NCBI GenBank assembly: GCA_029834535.1
Contig: JAQMWT010000268.1
Location: forward strand, 1 to 64,000
Origin: Chrysophaeum taylorii
Lineage: Eukaryota > Sar > Pelagophyceae > Pelagomonadales > Pelagomonadaceae
Length of the DNA: 64,000 bases
Direction of reading: 5' to 3'
Positions 49,817-59,240 of the stretch are shown here, in pieces (the stretch's first letter is position 1; each line of letters begins with the position of its first letter). The position numbers and the translations under genes are program-made. The notes under the pieces are model-generated. The model was given only the letters and a program-made list of their open reading frames with translations, was not told the DNA's origin and did no database searches.

Positions 49817-50112
49817 CTAACTAACTAACTAACTTCAGACCTCTCCCGAGCATGGGAGCCAGGCCGGACCGACAGGTGCCAGTCCGGAATCACGGGCCTG
49901 TAGACGAGGAGCGCCGAAAGGTCGGTCGGCGGAGAGTGACCATCAAGCTTGTCGCCATGCGACGAGGAGACCGCGATGTGACTGACAACCAACTCGTCGA
50001 TAACCTTCCGTCTTCGCCCCCCGGCCATACCCCGTCCCACTGCGAACGTTCCGGCTGCCAACCGGCCCGCCCGGGAGGCGAATAGGTGCCAACCTACGCC
50101 GGGAGCCCCCTC
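49817..50112 (-). mobile_element. SINE-like repeat with LINE 3' tail, copy 3
   Basis: Almost identical to 35130-35455, on the minus strand, with the tail at 49817-49832. Similarity begins at CTCCCGGCGTAGG (about 50102). CCCCCTCTTAGCAGTCGAC outside it recurs inverted near 34165. Confidence 0.75.
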
Positions 50113-50268
50113 TTAGCAGTCGACCTTTTAAAGACAAACTTGGGGGGGGGGGGTCGGTGGCCAAAATCCGTCCGTCAGTCAACTGTTGACTCGTGGGCAG
50201 CAGACCCAACTCAACTAGGTCATCATAAAATTCATCGTTAGTAGTACCAAGGGCATTGTTCGCAAACA

Positions 50269-50300
<32 letters not shown>

Positions 50301-50404
50301 CCTGGGGTGTGAAGAGCGAGTGCGAAACGCTGCGCGCAAACAAAAAACGAACAACGACCCGAGGAAGGAGCCAAGTATGAACATACCGCCACAAGGTTGT
50401 GTCG
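50113..50404. other. Intergenic stretch with (ACGC)n microsatellite
   Basis: ACGC units at about 50265-50299 and a G11 run near 50145. No gene is seen. Confidence 0.5.
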
Positions 50405-51349
50405 TCAATCGCCGCACGGGTGGAGTTTGAACTCCGGGAAGGCGGGTTCGTGCTCGGGAGCCAGGCCTTGCTCGAGGTCCTCCCGAAGAGTCTCGTAGAG
50501 ACGGGCGTTCCAGGGTTGGAAGACGGCGTGGAGGTCGTCCCTAATGTCGCACGTGATGGTGCGCTGTTTCTTCGTGTTGTTGTTGGCGTTGCGCACCGGG
50601 AGCCAGACCTGACGTTTGAGAGGAAATAAACCTAAAAATTTCGCGACGTCCGTGGCCATCTTCGTTGGCTCGCTCATCGCGTCGTAGCTCACGAGGTAAA
50701 GCTGGCGTCGCGAGAAGGAGCGGCGCCACGCGTCGATGTGCGCCACGTAGAGACCATTCCAGATGCCGTAGCTGAGTTCTAGGTAGAGCTTCCTTTGCGC
50801 GTCGTCGTACTGAGAAATATTTGCTTCGAGGCGACCGTACGCTTCGAGCTGACAGGCGGCAAAGTCTTCGAAGGCATGGCTACCGCTTGCCGAACACACG
50901 CCCGGATCGGTGTCCCAATCGAAACCAAGAGCCCTTTCGTGGTTGTAGAGGCTCAGTTCTCTTGCGATGGGCTCTCTGAGCACGGCGATAAGCTTGACGG
51001 CCGTTCGCACCGACGGAATCATCGCCCGCGCCAGCATCCCGGGCACCAGTGGGGTCGAGAGATGGTTCGGCGTCCCTTCCAGGCCGTTGGCTCTGGGGAA
51101 CAGTTTTAAGAAGTCGGGGAGCGAGTAGTTGCGCTTCTGAAGGGCGGCCCAGTCCCAAAAATGAGTTTCCTTTGTTGGCGGTGGTTCCGCGCCGCGCAAC
51201 TCCATCGTGTACGATAGCATCGAAAACATCGCCGTCGACCCGCACTTTTGCCCGCCCAAAAGCCAAACCCGAGGCCAGCACCCTGCTTCGCTGCACCACT
51301 CCTGTGCGCAGGCGACGCCCGCCAGCATGGCAAAATTTGCATACATCAT
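50405..51349 (-). CDS. Secretory sulfotransferase
   Basis: 314 residues. A signal peptide (M-M-Y-A-N-F-A-M-L-A-G-V-A-C-A-Q) leads into the PAPS 5'-phosphosulfate loop W-L-L-G-G-Q-K-C-G-S-T-A-M-F. Then comes E-T-H-F-W-D-W, G-L-E-G-T-P-N-H-L, and the 3'-phosphate block L-I-A-V-L-R-E-P-I-A-R-E-L-S-L-Y-N-H-E. The end has V-F-Q-P-W-N-A-R-L-Y-E-T-L, common to carbohydrate sulfotransferases of the heparan N-deacetylase/sulfotransferase type. It likely sulfates a glycan or small molecule in the Golgi using PAPS. The length is normal for a single domain. Confidence 0.85.
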   Translation of the reverse strand: MMYANFAMLAGVACAQEWCSEAGCWPRVWLLGGQKCGSTAMFSMLSYTMELRGAEPPPTKETHFWDWAALQKRNYSLPDFLKLFPRANGLEGTPNHLSTPLVPGMLARAMIPSVRTAVKLIAVLREPIARELSLYNHERALGFDWDTDPGVCSASGSHAFEDFAACQLEAYGRLEANISQYDDAQRKLYLELSYGIWNGLYVAHIDAWRRSFSRRQLYLVSYDAMSEPTKMATDVAKFLGLFPLKRQVWLPVRNANNNTKKQRTITCDIRDDLHAVFQPWNARLYETLREDLEQGLAPEHEPAFPEFKLHPCGD

Positions 51350-52712
51350 CTTCTATCTCTTCATTTATCATCATGCCCAAGTCTTCGGGTGAAGAAATAC
51401 AACATTCTTCAACTTGCAGTCTACCAGTCCACACGTACGTATCTCGCTTTCTTTCTTAAATTATTATATTTTGTATCCCAGTACCCCCAAGACCGTACCT
51501 CACCGTTATTATTAAGCGGAAAATTTCGCGAATGCAGGGGCCCGCCGCTGGCGGGCACCCGGGCGGAGCCCGGCGGCGGGCCGGGCGGTGGGGCTCCGAC
51601 TCCGCCCGGGTTTCCGCGAGTCGCCGGCCCACCCGCCCTCGGCCCACGCGGCCTCGGCCCACGCCGGGTGGGCGAGTGCTCGGCCGAGGTAACCAAAGCC
51701 TCTTCCTACACGATTACGGCTAGCAAGGGCTCGGAAAGGGGCTCGACTCCGACGTGGGAAAACGCCGAGGGGAACGCCGCGGCTCTGGAGCGGGCTTAGC
51801 CAGCATGCGACGCGGTGCGCACTGTGCCCGGAAGTTCTGGAAGTCCGCGGCTCTGGAGCGGGCTTAGCCAGCATGCGACGCGGTGCGCACTGTGCCCGGA
51901 AGTTCTGGAAGTCCGCGGGATTCGACGCGTCCTTGAGGTCGCTCTCTCTCTCTCGAGCTCTGTTTCAGCGTCTTACGGAGCGACTCCATCCGCTCGCAGA
52001 TGCTGCGTTACCTTCTAGCGCTTCCGCTTCTAGCCCTTATTGTCGAATGAATTCCAGGAGCTGCGTTGGTACATCTATGCTGGATACGCGGTCCCAAAAC
52101 GGTCCTGGATGAGACTGTCGAGAGTCGCTCAGTACCGCGCCATTGCCCGTCGTCTGCATCAGCGACTCCCTTTCTTTCAACGTGGCCACGGCAGTTTTCC
52201 CCATCAGCGACTCCCTTTCTTTTAACGTGGCCATGGCAATGAACCGGCTGAACTTCCGATGTGCGCGGGACTTGTCCTGGCTCTTCGAGTTTGCTGGATG
52301 CTACCACCAAGCCCCATGCAGCGCACGAAGAACTCGGGCGGACTCACGCCGCAATCGATTCGACTGTCGCCGTTGGTGGTCCCCGCATGGGCGTGGTCCC
52401 CGCACGGGCATAAGAAGAGCGCGAGGTGGCACTGGTGGCCCTTTTGTAGCCGGGCGATGCGGAGCCGCAGCAGGTGCGGGCGTATTGACATTGTCCCCTG
52501 CAGCCTCGCGGAGCCGCAGCAGGTGCGGGCGTATTGACATTGTCCCCTGCAGCCTCCACGCCAGCCGAGCCCACTGCCACCGCCGTTGCACGCGCTCTCG
52601 ATCCGTCGCCATTGATCGACGCGGCCCCGGCGCCGCGGCCGGCGACCCGGTTGGCAACGGTGATGGTGTACTCGCACCTAGGAACCTCGCCAGTGTCGGC
52701 CTTGGCGTGGGC
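51350..52712. other. GC-rich stretch with several short tandem duplications
   Basis: 51530-51670 is very GC-rich with CCGGGCGG and GGCCCACGC repeats. A 66-bp unit is duplicated at 51784-51849 and 51850-51915. A 44-bp unit (CATCAGCGACTCCCTTTCTT) occurs at about 52157 and 52203. A 49-bp unit (GCGGAGCCGCAGCAGGTGCG) occurs at about 52459 and 52508. Open frames cross it, but none is recognisable; a decayed or fast-evolving gene is possible. Confidence 0.5.
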
Positions 52713-53303
52713 CTAGACGTTCGTTCTCCTCGACGGTGCAGAGTGTGACAGCCTAATCCTTATGTAGCGAAAATGATATGGACGATCAGGCAAAGCCGGA
52801 GAAGCCACCCACATTATTACTGCTACACAGAGGTACAGAGGTGACGGGGACTGATCTGGCTCCTTGCCAGAGTCCATGGTGCGGATGAAGATCTCGCGCC
52901 GGACGTTCGTTCTAACGCCCCGCCACCAGATGGCAGAGTCCGCGTTGGAGTCGCGAAAGAGGCAGGTGAAGAAGAGTTTGTGGTCCGCCGAGCCGATCGC
53001 CTGATGGAGAAGAAGTTCATGACGAAGCCGAGGTAGTTGGTCGCGGGGGCCAATGCGGAGCCGCTGGCCCGCGTTATACTTTCTTCCTTTCTCGATAGTG
53101 CCCACATCCACCACGTACTTCGCATTCAGCTGGTGTAACCTCCGCTCCGTCGCTTTGGCCTCGCCGATGGCCGCGATGTCGGCGCCCAAGTCCTCGCCGT
53201 ATTGCCCGCGCTCCACCGCCCACGCCAAGAACTTGCCGAAGATGATGCGCCTGTGGTTGGCCTGCGTGCTTCTGGTCCTCCTTTCAGAAGGTGACGTTCG
53301 CAC
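52713..53303 (-). pseudogene. Unrecognised open frame, possibly a decayed gene
   Basis: 196 codons on the minus strand. A middle part looks protein-like (F-G-K-F-L-A-W-A-V-E-R-G-Q-Y-G-E-D-L-G-A-D-I-A-A-I-G-E-A-K-A-T-E-R-R-L-H-Q-L-N-A-K-Y-V-V-D-V), and another frame carries the signal nearby (N-Y-L-G-F-V-M-N-F-F), which suggests a frameshift near 53030. No family is recognised. Confidence 0.3.
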
Positions 53304-54651
53304 AACGTTCGTACAACGTTTAACTCGACTCTTCCGAGCTTTTCAAAATTTTCAAAAATAACGGGATCCCTCCCCGGGTTTGGGTTTGTGGGGTAGGAGG
53401 GATGTGCCTGACGGGCGGAGATAAAAGTACGCGGGACCTAGTTGGGTTTGGGCCCTGACTTAGAGGAAAGTCAATCCCTTGGTTGAAAAACTAGCCCTAT
53501 CGAAGAGAAGGTGTTGACCAAATTCAACCTAAGCGCCACACGAAACCTTCATTCTTCAGTCCACTTCGACTTCGGCCCTGGGTGTACGTACGCACGACGT
53601 AGTCTGCCCCGAAGACGCCAGCGGCGTCGACACAAGCCGTGCTCGACACTCTCGTAACCAGGGGCGATGACTCCAATAGGCCCGAGCTTACTGTTGAGTT
53701 GGTCAGCGGTCAGCGAGTCGGAGCCAAAGACAAGCTGTTAAATTTGTTTCTGCAGCCCGCCATCGGTTCTAATGCGCTTGATTGTCGACACACTCAAGAC
53801 GGCTTCCACAAGATCGGGTCCATATCGAGCCCGATCTTGGGCATCGCGCGACACGTCGGTACGAGCGAATCTACGCAGCAGCAGCCATAGACCCGTAGAA
53901 CCTATCGATGGTGACGTGGCTCACTGCATGTGTATGACGCGGAAAATAGTTACGAGGGTTTGAGGCGACGGACGAGAAGTGCCGCAGCGCTTCGAGCCGA
54001 GTCCCGAGCGATACCACAAAGCCGCAGGGTTTCTCGGACGGATACGACGACGCGAAGAGGCCAGCAAGCTCGAGGGGGCCATTCTTTGTTTTCTCACGAG
54101 CCAGCACTACAGCGATGGGACTGGCGTCGGAGCCGCACTGCGGTAGCTCTGCTGCCACGATGATGTATGTGACTGGGGCCGTTGTTCGCGAATAAGAGCC
54201 GCAGAGTGAGAACCAAAGGTCTCTAGTTTGTAGTGGCTGAGCTGGCGAGGTAAGCAAGTTTAATTTCGGCCGAGGTGAGGTATGTGGGCGAGGGAGGAGG
54301 AGGGTGCGCGAGATTTTTTCAGACGCGAGGGACGTGGAGTTCCATTGCCGTGCGGCGTAGGCTTTGTGGGGTCGCGGCGCGACACGAGACCCGTCACTCG
54401 ATCGATCACCTGGTCTTTGCTGGTTTCGCGTTGTGGACCACCACGCGTATGATGTTACTAACTACTTTGAGCCTGCCATCATCATCACCACCACCATAGT
54501 TCCTGTTGACCAAAGTATGTGTTGTTCTCCTGGGCGCGGCGGGTCGGACTTGAATCGACCGAAAAAGAAAGCTTAGGGTAAAGGATTGTTCGTTCGCTTG
54601 TCAGAAAGAAATTCAAGGGCCCTCGGCGAACTTAGGTAGACATAGCGACGA
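53304..54651. other. Mostly non-coding stretch with dispersed repeats
   Basis: Repeat B copy 3 (GGCGGAGATAAAAGTACGCGGG) lies at 53384-53446, and the TTGGTTGAAAAACTAGCCCT word at 53473-53508. A 128-codon minus-strand frame (54257-53871, with Y-I-I-V-A-A-E-L-P-Q-C-G-S-D-A-S-P) may be a gene remnant but is not recognised. Confidence 0.45.
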
Positions 54652-55764
54652 ATGGCAGAGGAGAAGGCCGAGCTCAAGGCGAGGATAAAGGCGAGCAAGG
54701 ATCGCGTCAAGGTCCTTTCGGAGCAGGTCCAGGCTGCGATCAAGGCAAAGCCAAGTCCGCTGCGCGCGGATGCAGTGGGCTGGTCAGGTCGTGTAAAGGC
54801 GAAGCGAAAGCTCGCAGGACACTTTGGGAAGGTGGTGTCGATCACGTGGGCGAGGGATGGGGTGCGCGCGATGACGGCAGCGCAAGACGGGAATGTCATC
54901 GTGTGGAACGCTCCGCACGCCAAGAAGGCGTCGCTCGTACCGCTCAAGTCGAGCTGGGTCATGTTTGCGGAGATGACGCAAGATGGCGCCGAGCTGTTCG
55001 CTACGGGGGGTCTGGACAACGCGGCGACCATCTGGCGCACGCCGGGTTTGGGAAACTTGCACAAACTGGAGGGCGAGTGGTACGGGCACGAGGGCTACGT
55101 TTGCTCCGCGAGATTTGTGGGCGACTCCAAGCTCGTCACGACCAGCGGCGACGGCACGGCGGCCTTATGGGATCTCAACAAGCCCCAGACGCGCAAGACC
55201 GACAAGGAGATCGACGACCGCGTCACAATTTATCGCGGCCACGAGAAGGATGTCTCGTCGATCGACTTGGACCCTATCAAGACTGACAACTTTGTCACGT
55301 CCTCGACCGACGGCACTTGCATGCTCTGGAGTTTGAGCCAGCCCACGCCCAACGCCGTCATGCGTCTCGTGGCTCCCATCAAACGCCAGCACTGCGACAT
55401 CAACAAGGCCAAGTTCATGCCAACTGGAATGGCCGTCGCGATGGCTACCGAGGCCCGCGGTGCCCTCCTCTACGATACTCGCACCCGAGCGCCCCTCAAC
55501 ACGTTCAACGTCTCCACCCCGGCGGACGTGCAGGATTCTGCCAAGTACTCCCTCGCCTTCTCCAAGTCGGGCCGCCTCCTCTTCGTCGCCTGCGAGGACT
55601 CTTCCATCGAGATCTGGGACACTCTCCTTCCCGACGCTACCAAACCCCTGCAGACATTGGCCAACGTGCACACCGCGCGCGTCACCGACGTCGCCGTGCC
55701 CGCCTCGGGCCTCTGTCTCGGCGCCGTCTCATGGGACACCTTCGGCTCTGTCACCAACCCGTGA
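54652..55764 (+). CDS. Heterotrimeric G-protein beta subunit
   Basis: 370 residues. An N-terminal coiled coil (K-A-E-L-K-A-R-I-K-A-S-K-D-R-V, for pairing with G-gamma) is followed by seven WD40 blades with G-beta wording: L-A-G-H-F-G-K-V, A-A-Q-D-G-N-V-I-V-W-N-A, P-L-K-S-S-W-V-M-F-A, T-G-G-L-D-N-A-A-T-I-W, T-T-S-G-D-G-T-A-A-L-W-D-L, S-S-T-D-G-T-C-M-L-W-S, and a last blade ending S-W-D-T-F. The usual C-terminus continues to L-K-I/V-W; here it reads G-S-V-T-N-P then stop, so the closing strand is altered. It transduces receptor signals with G-alpha and G-gamma at membranes. RACK1 is less likely given the coiled coil and S-S-W-V-M. Confidence 0.87.
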   Translation: MAEEKAELKARIKASKDRVKVLSEQVQAAIKAKPSPLRADAVGWSGRVKAKRKLAGHFGKVVSITWARDGVRAMTAAQDGNVIVWNAPHAKKASLVPLKSSWVMFAEMTQDGAELFATGGLDNAATIWRTPGLGNLHKLEGEWYGHEGYVCSARFVGDSKLVTTSGDGTAALWDLNKPQTRKTDKEIDDRVTIYRGHEKDVSSIDLDPIKTDNFVTSSTDGTCMLWSLSQPTPNAVMRLVAPIKRQHCDINKAKFMPTGMAVAMATEARGALLYDTRTRAPLNTFNVSTPADVQDSAKYSLAFSKSGRLLFVACEDSSIEIWDTLLPDATKPLQTLANVHTARVTDVAVPASGLCLGAVSWDTFGSVTNP

Positions 55765-56659
55765 CAAACTGACGGACGGACAGACAGACGTGTGCATGTT
55801 TAGTGAAGTCTTGTGTGCTCTTTTCTTTCATCTCAGGTTTTTTTTTCCTCGAAAATGAGCGCGCGCGAGTGAAAGACGCCTCAAAAATTGAGATCAATAG
55901 GCGAGTTTGGGGGATAGATAGGCCTCTCAACCAAGCACGCGTACGTGCGTGCGCCGCTGCTGCGACGTTCTCGGGATAATCAGGGATTCAAGTCCAATTT
56001 TGTGGTAGGTATAAGAAGAGTCGAAAGTAGGTCTTCCGAATCGCCATCTGACTCCTTGCCTAATTTCTGCACACGCGGGCAGCCAACCAGATGTTCCCGT
56101 CGAGTAGCACCGGCTTTTCGGCGGCATCTCGAGAGGCGGCGGCCTTGGTCAGCTGCCTAACTGCCCGTCGTTCGCGGGTCCCAGTAACTCACAACACTCA
56201 CTGGTGCGCCCCCGGTCGTTGATCTCGCCCACACCATCTCTTTCTCGACTGGAATTGTGTTGCTCGCGCTCCGTACAAGCTATTAAAGGAGGAGAATCGG
56301 CTCTCCGAGACAGATCCCCGGGTCGCCATCGAGTCGGGAAGAAGAACAACAAAAAAAACAACAACAAGGGTAATAATTTGGGAAGCATGCGCGGTTCTGT
56401 CGAAGAAGAAGCAGTCAGCCGAGCATGAGAGATGACATGATGAGGCCCAGGGCGCGGAGGAGGGGTCACGATCTCGGGGAAAAAAAGAGTCAGTCAGTCC
56501 GTCCGTCCGTCAGTCCATCCGTCAGTCCGTCCGTCCGTCCGTCTTCACTCGGTCGCGTCTCCGCTCGGTCGTCGTAGATGAACGAACGTTGGCGCAGTAC
56601 GTCTGTTATGTTGTTCTTGCATAACAAAAGCCAAGAAACAACGAAGGAAAAGAGAAAAA
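55765..56659. other. Intergenic stretch with GTCC/GTCA microsatellite
   Basis: (GTCC/GTCA)n at 56490-56545, and an AAC-rich AACAACAAAAAAAACAACAA stretch near 56345. No gene is seen. Confidence 0.5.
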
Positions 56660-58501
56660 CTAGTCGATGATGATGTTGTGAGCGAGGTCGGGCCTGGAGG
56701 TGGACTTGTGTATGATTTCGTTCCAGCCGAGGGTGTTAGCGAGGTGTCGGACGTCCGTCTGGAGGATTCTGCGCTGTCGGCGGAGCTCTGCGCCGGCGGT
56801 CCTGTCGAAGACGAGCATCCAGAGGGGTCCGATGGAGCGCGCAACGTTCCAGAATGACTCGGAGGCGATGATTGAGGTCGCGGAGACGAAGGGCATAAAG
56901 AAGAAGAAGGCGACCGCGCGCTCGTAGCAGAAGAGGTTGAAGACGACGGCGGTGTATACGAAGTGGAGAATGGGAATAAAAATCATGCCGACGAGGACCT
57001 TCCAGGTAGCCACCACGTCGTTGCCAACCAGCTTGACGCGCGAGGAGGCGACGGCTTGCTTGGCCTTGCGGCGGGAGATGACTTCGGCCAGGAGGAGAAG
57101 CGGCGACGCGAGGAGCAAACCCGGAACCAGGGCTACGGCGTAGAAGGCAAGGATCGCAAAACGAAACCCCAGGATCGCGAGGGCGTCGAGGGGCTCGAGC
57201 GTATCGCCGAGGGAGACGCGGCGGTCGTGGATCTTGTACTGCTTGAGTTTCTCGTTGTAGTCGGAGACGCGCGCGAGCAATGCCTTCACTTCCGGGCGCT
57301 CGTAGTCGCCCTTGTCGAGAAAGCAGCTCGCAAAGCCGCGCGTGATGGCGACCTTCTGGTCGATCGAGAGGCTCGCGTCGTCGGCGACGTAGAGACGGCG
57401 GAGCATGTAGAGGAGCTCTTGGGTGTTGTGGTCGGGCGCCTGCACCGTCACCGCCTTGACCGCCGTCAGGATCTGCTGCATGAGCTGGTCGGCCGCGTGC
57501 CGCTTGGTGGCCGGGTCCTTGTACTCGTCGATCAGTTTCTGGGGGATCTCGAAGGGTTCCCCGTAATCCACAAAGACGCGCGACCGGAACCGGTGGCCCG
57601 AGAAGTAGTTGAGCCCGACGGCCGCGACGCGCAGCTTGGATCGGAGCGGTTCGCCGTGGCGCTCGCACGCGCCGAGGGCCATCACGGCGATCCCGGCCTT
57701 GAGGGGGAGCAGGCTGGCTCTGTCGTGGGAGCCACCCTCCGGGAAGATCCCGATCACCCCGTCGCTCGACAAGGTCGAGTAGACGGCGTCGTACATGTCG
57801 TCGTGGTTGAGCTTTGGCACGACCTTGAAGGCGCACGGCGCTTCCGGGTCGTCGACGGGTACGCCTTCCGATGTCGTGAATCCCGAGGCCAGCGCGAGGA
57901 CCGTGTCGGAGGCGACCTCCGTGCACTTCCCCGACATGGCCCCCTTCCAGCTCCCGGTCGTCAGGACGAGCTGCGAGCCGACGCCGACTTGCTCGGAAAA
58001 CTTCGTGTTGGCGCCGTGAACGATAACCTTGCCCTCGGCGGACACCACGATCTTGTCGATGAGGCCGCGGCCCTCCTTCGCGAGGTCCTGGGGGCGCTCC
58101 ACGGGCACGGCCCCCACGGTGCGCGCAAAAAACGCGACTAGATCCGCGAGGCCGCGCTTGTATCTCATCGATTTTGCCGCGCACAAAAACCCGATTGGTC
58201 GCTCGAATGTTTTCATCACTATCATCGGGTCCAGGAACTGGTTCGAGTGCGGCGCGATCGCCAGCAGCATGGGGGCGCGGGACGTATTCAGTTTGTGCGC
58301 GCCAACGCACACGATCTGCCGGAAGAACACGTCCGTGCACCCCCCCAGAAAGTTCGTCACGAGCTGTCGCGACGATACGTTCAGCAGAATCCACGACAGG
58401 CAAAACGCCGACCCGCAGATCGTCGACAGGAGGGGGGGAAACCCGTACGCATTCAATGTCGACGTCGACCCAACGGCGGCCCACAGCAGCCACCCGAACA
58501 T
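56660..58501 (-). CDS. Glycerol-3-phosphate/DHAP acyltransferase, fungal Gpt2/Sct1-like
   Basis: 613 residues. An N-terminal hydrophobic hairpin (residues 3-40) precedes the PlsC-type acyltransferase. Motif I is A-P-H-S-N-Q-F-L-D-P (catalytic His-x4-Asp spacing), followed by G-A-V-P-V-E-R-P, motif III I-F-P-E-G-G-S-H-D, and the motif IV region A-V-G-L-N-Y-F. An insert of about 80 residues between these blocks is typical of the yeast Gpt2/Sct1 type. The C-terminal half has about four membrane helices (F-A-I-L-A-F-Y-A-V-A-L-V-P-G-L-L-L-A, then M-I-F-I-P-I-L-H-F-V-Y-T-A-V-V-F). It likely makes lysophosphatidate in the ER for membrane lipids and oil. Divergent from the next gene by 97 bp. Confidence 0.85.
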   Translation of the reverse strand: MFGWLLWAAVGSTSTLNAYGFPPLLSTICGSAFCLSWILLNVSSRQLVTNFLGGCTDVFFRQIVCVGAHKLNTSRAPMLLAIAPHSNQFLDPMIVMKTFERPIGFLCAAKSMRYKRGLADLVAFFARTVGAVPVERPQDLAKEGRGLIDKIVVSAEGKVIVHGANTKFSEQVGVGSQLVLTTGSWKGAMSGKCTEVASDTVLALASGFTTSEGVPVDDPEAPCAFKVVPKLNHDDMYDAVYSTLSSDGVIGIFPEGGSHDRASLLPLKAGIAVMALGACERHGEPLRSKLRVAAVGLNYFSGHRFRSRVFVDYGEPFEIPQKLIDEYKDPATKRHAADQLMQQILTAVKAVTVQAPDHNTQELLYMLRRLYVADDASLSIDQKVAITRGFASCFLDKGDYERPEVKALLARVSDYNEKLKQYKIHDRRVSLGDTLEPLDALAILGFRFAILAFYAVALVPGLLLASPLLLLAEVISRRKAKQAVASSRVKLVGNDVVATWKVLVGMIFIPILHFVYTAVVFNLFCYERAVAFFFFMPFVSATSIIASESFWNVARSIGPLWMLVFDRTAGAELRRQRRILQTDVRHLANTLGWNEIIHKSTSRPDLAHNIIID

Positions 58502-58598
58502 GAGCGAGACTGCTTCAAATCACTTCAATGTCGAACAAAAAAAAACCCTGCCCAATCGAATCGATCCCAGATAGGATTTTACGTAAATAAACCCTTGT

Positions 58599-59021
58599 AT
58601 GATCGAGGTGTGCCGCGGTCGCGTGGCAGCGTGTGGCGTCGTCGGCGTGATCATCGCAGGGCTCATGACCGTCCTCCCGGGCACCTTCCTCAGCATCTTC
58701 GAGGAGTGGCACACTTCGCGCACCATCGTAAGGAGGACCCCATGGCGCCTCGTGCTGTGGAAGTCCGGCACCTTTGTCGGAGACTTCCAGGACTTTTTTA
58801 TCGACTGCGCCAACTTCATCCTTCAAGCGCTTGGCGAGGGGAGGGGCGGCCGCCGAGCGGCGGCGCTCTCGCTTCTCGCGGCCTCTACGGTGCTGGGGAC
58901 TGTCGCGGTGGCAGTGGTCCTCGGTCTCGCGGCGGCCGCCTTCTTCGCCGCCATCAGAATCGTCGCACGCACGAGGCTCCGACGGTTTCTCATCAAACCC
59001 CAAGGAGACCACCACGTCTAA
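58599..59021 (+). CDS. Small two-helix membrane protein, unknown
   Basis: 140 residues. One hydrophobic segment sits at the N-terminus (V-A-A-C-G-V-V-G-V-I-I-A-G-L-M-T-V-L-P-G) and a longer one near residues 87-120 (A-A-L-S-L-L-A-A-S-T-V-L-G-T-V-A and onward). Between them is an amphipathic loop with F-V-G-D-F-Q-D-F-F-I-D. The C-terminus is basic. No family is recognised. The 97-bp divergent gap with the acyltransferase suggests a shared promoter. Confidence 0.6.
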   Translation: MIEVCRGRVAACGVVGVIIAGLMTVLPGTFLSIFEEWHTSRTIVRRTPWRLVLWKSGTFVGDFQDFFIDCANFILQALGEGRGGRRAAALSLLAASTVLGTVAVAVVLGLAAAAFFAAIRIVARTRLRRFLIKPQGDHHV

Positions 59022-59099
59022 TCATTTTATATCTAAAGTCCCCGAGGGACTACGATTTTGTTGTTGTTGTCTCTCTCGGAAGATGGTCCCTTGCGCAAC

Positions 59100-59240
59100 G
59101 GGCGGACGGACGGACGGACGGACGGGCGGACGGACGGACGGGCGGACGGACGGACGGACGTACGGACGGGCGGACGGACGGACGGACGTACGGACGGACG
59201 GACGGACGGACGGACGGACGGACGGACGTACGGACGGACG
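59100..59240 (+). repeat. GGAC minisatellite
   Basis: About 35 units of GGAC with occasional GGGC or GTAC variants. It keeps all frames open in places, producing artefact ORFs such as R-T-D-G-R-T-D-G-R. Confidence 0.9.

Noticed and set aside
51530-51800. rRNA or structured RNA gene in the GC-rich block
   Set aside because: No recognisable rRNA words or conserved stems beyond simple GC-rich inverted repeats.
54541-54640. tRNA-like T-arm (GGTCGATTCAAGTCCGACC) on the minus strand
   Set aside because: A good hairpin, but upstream sequence gives no D-arm or anticodon arm.
59100-59240. CRISPR-like array
   Set aside because: Unit of 4 bp without spacers; a minisatellite in a eukaryotic genome.
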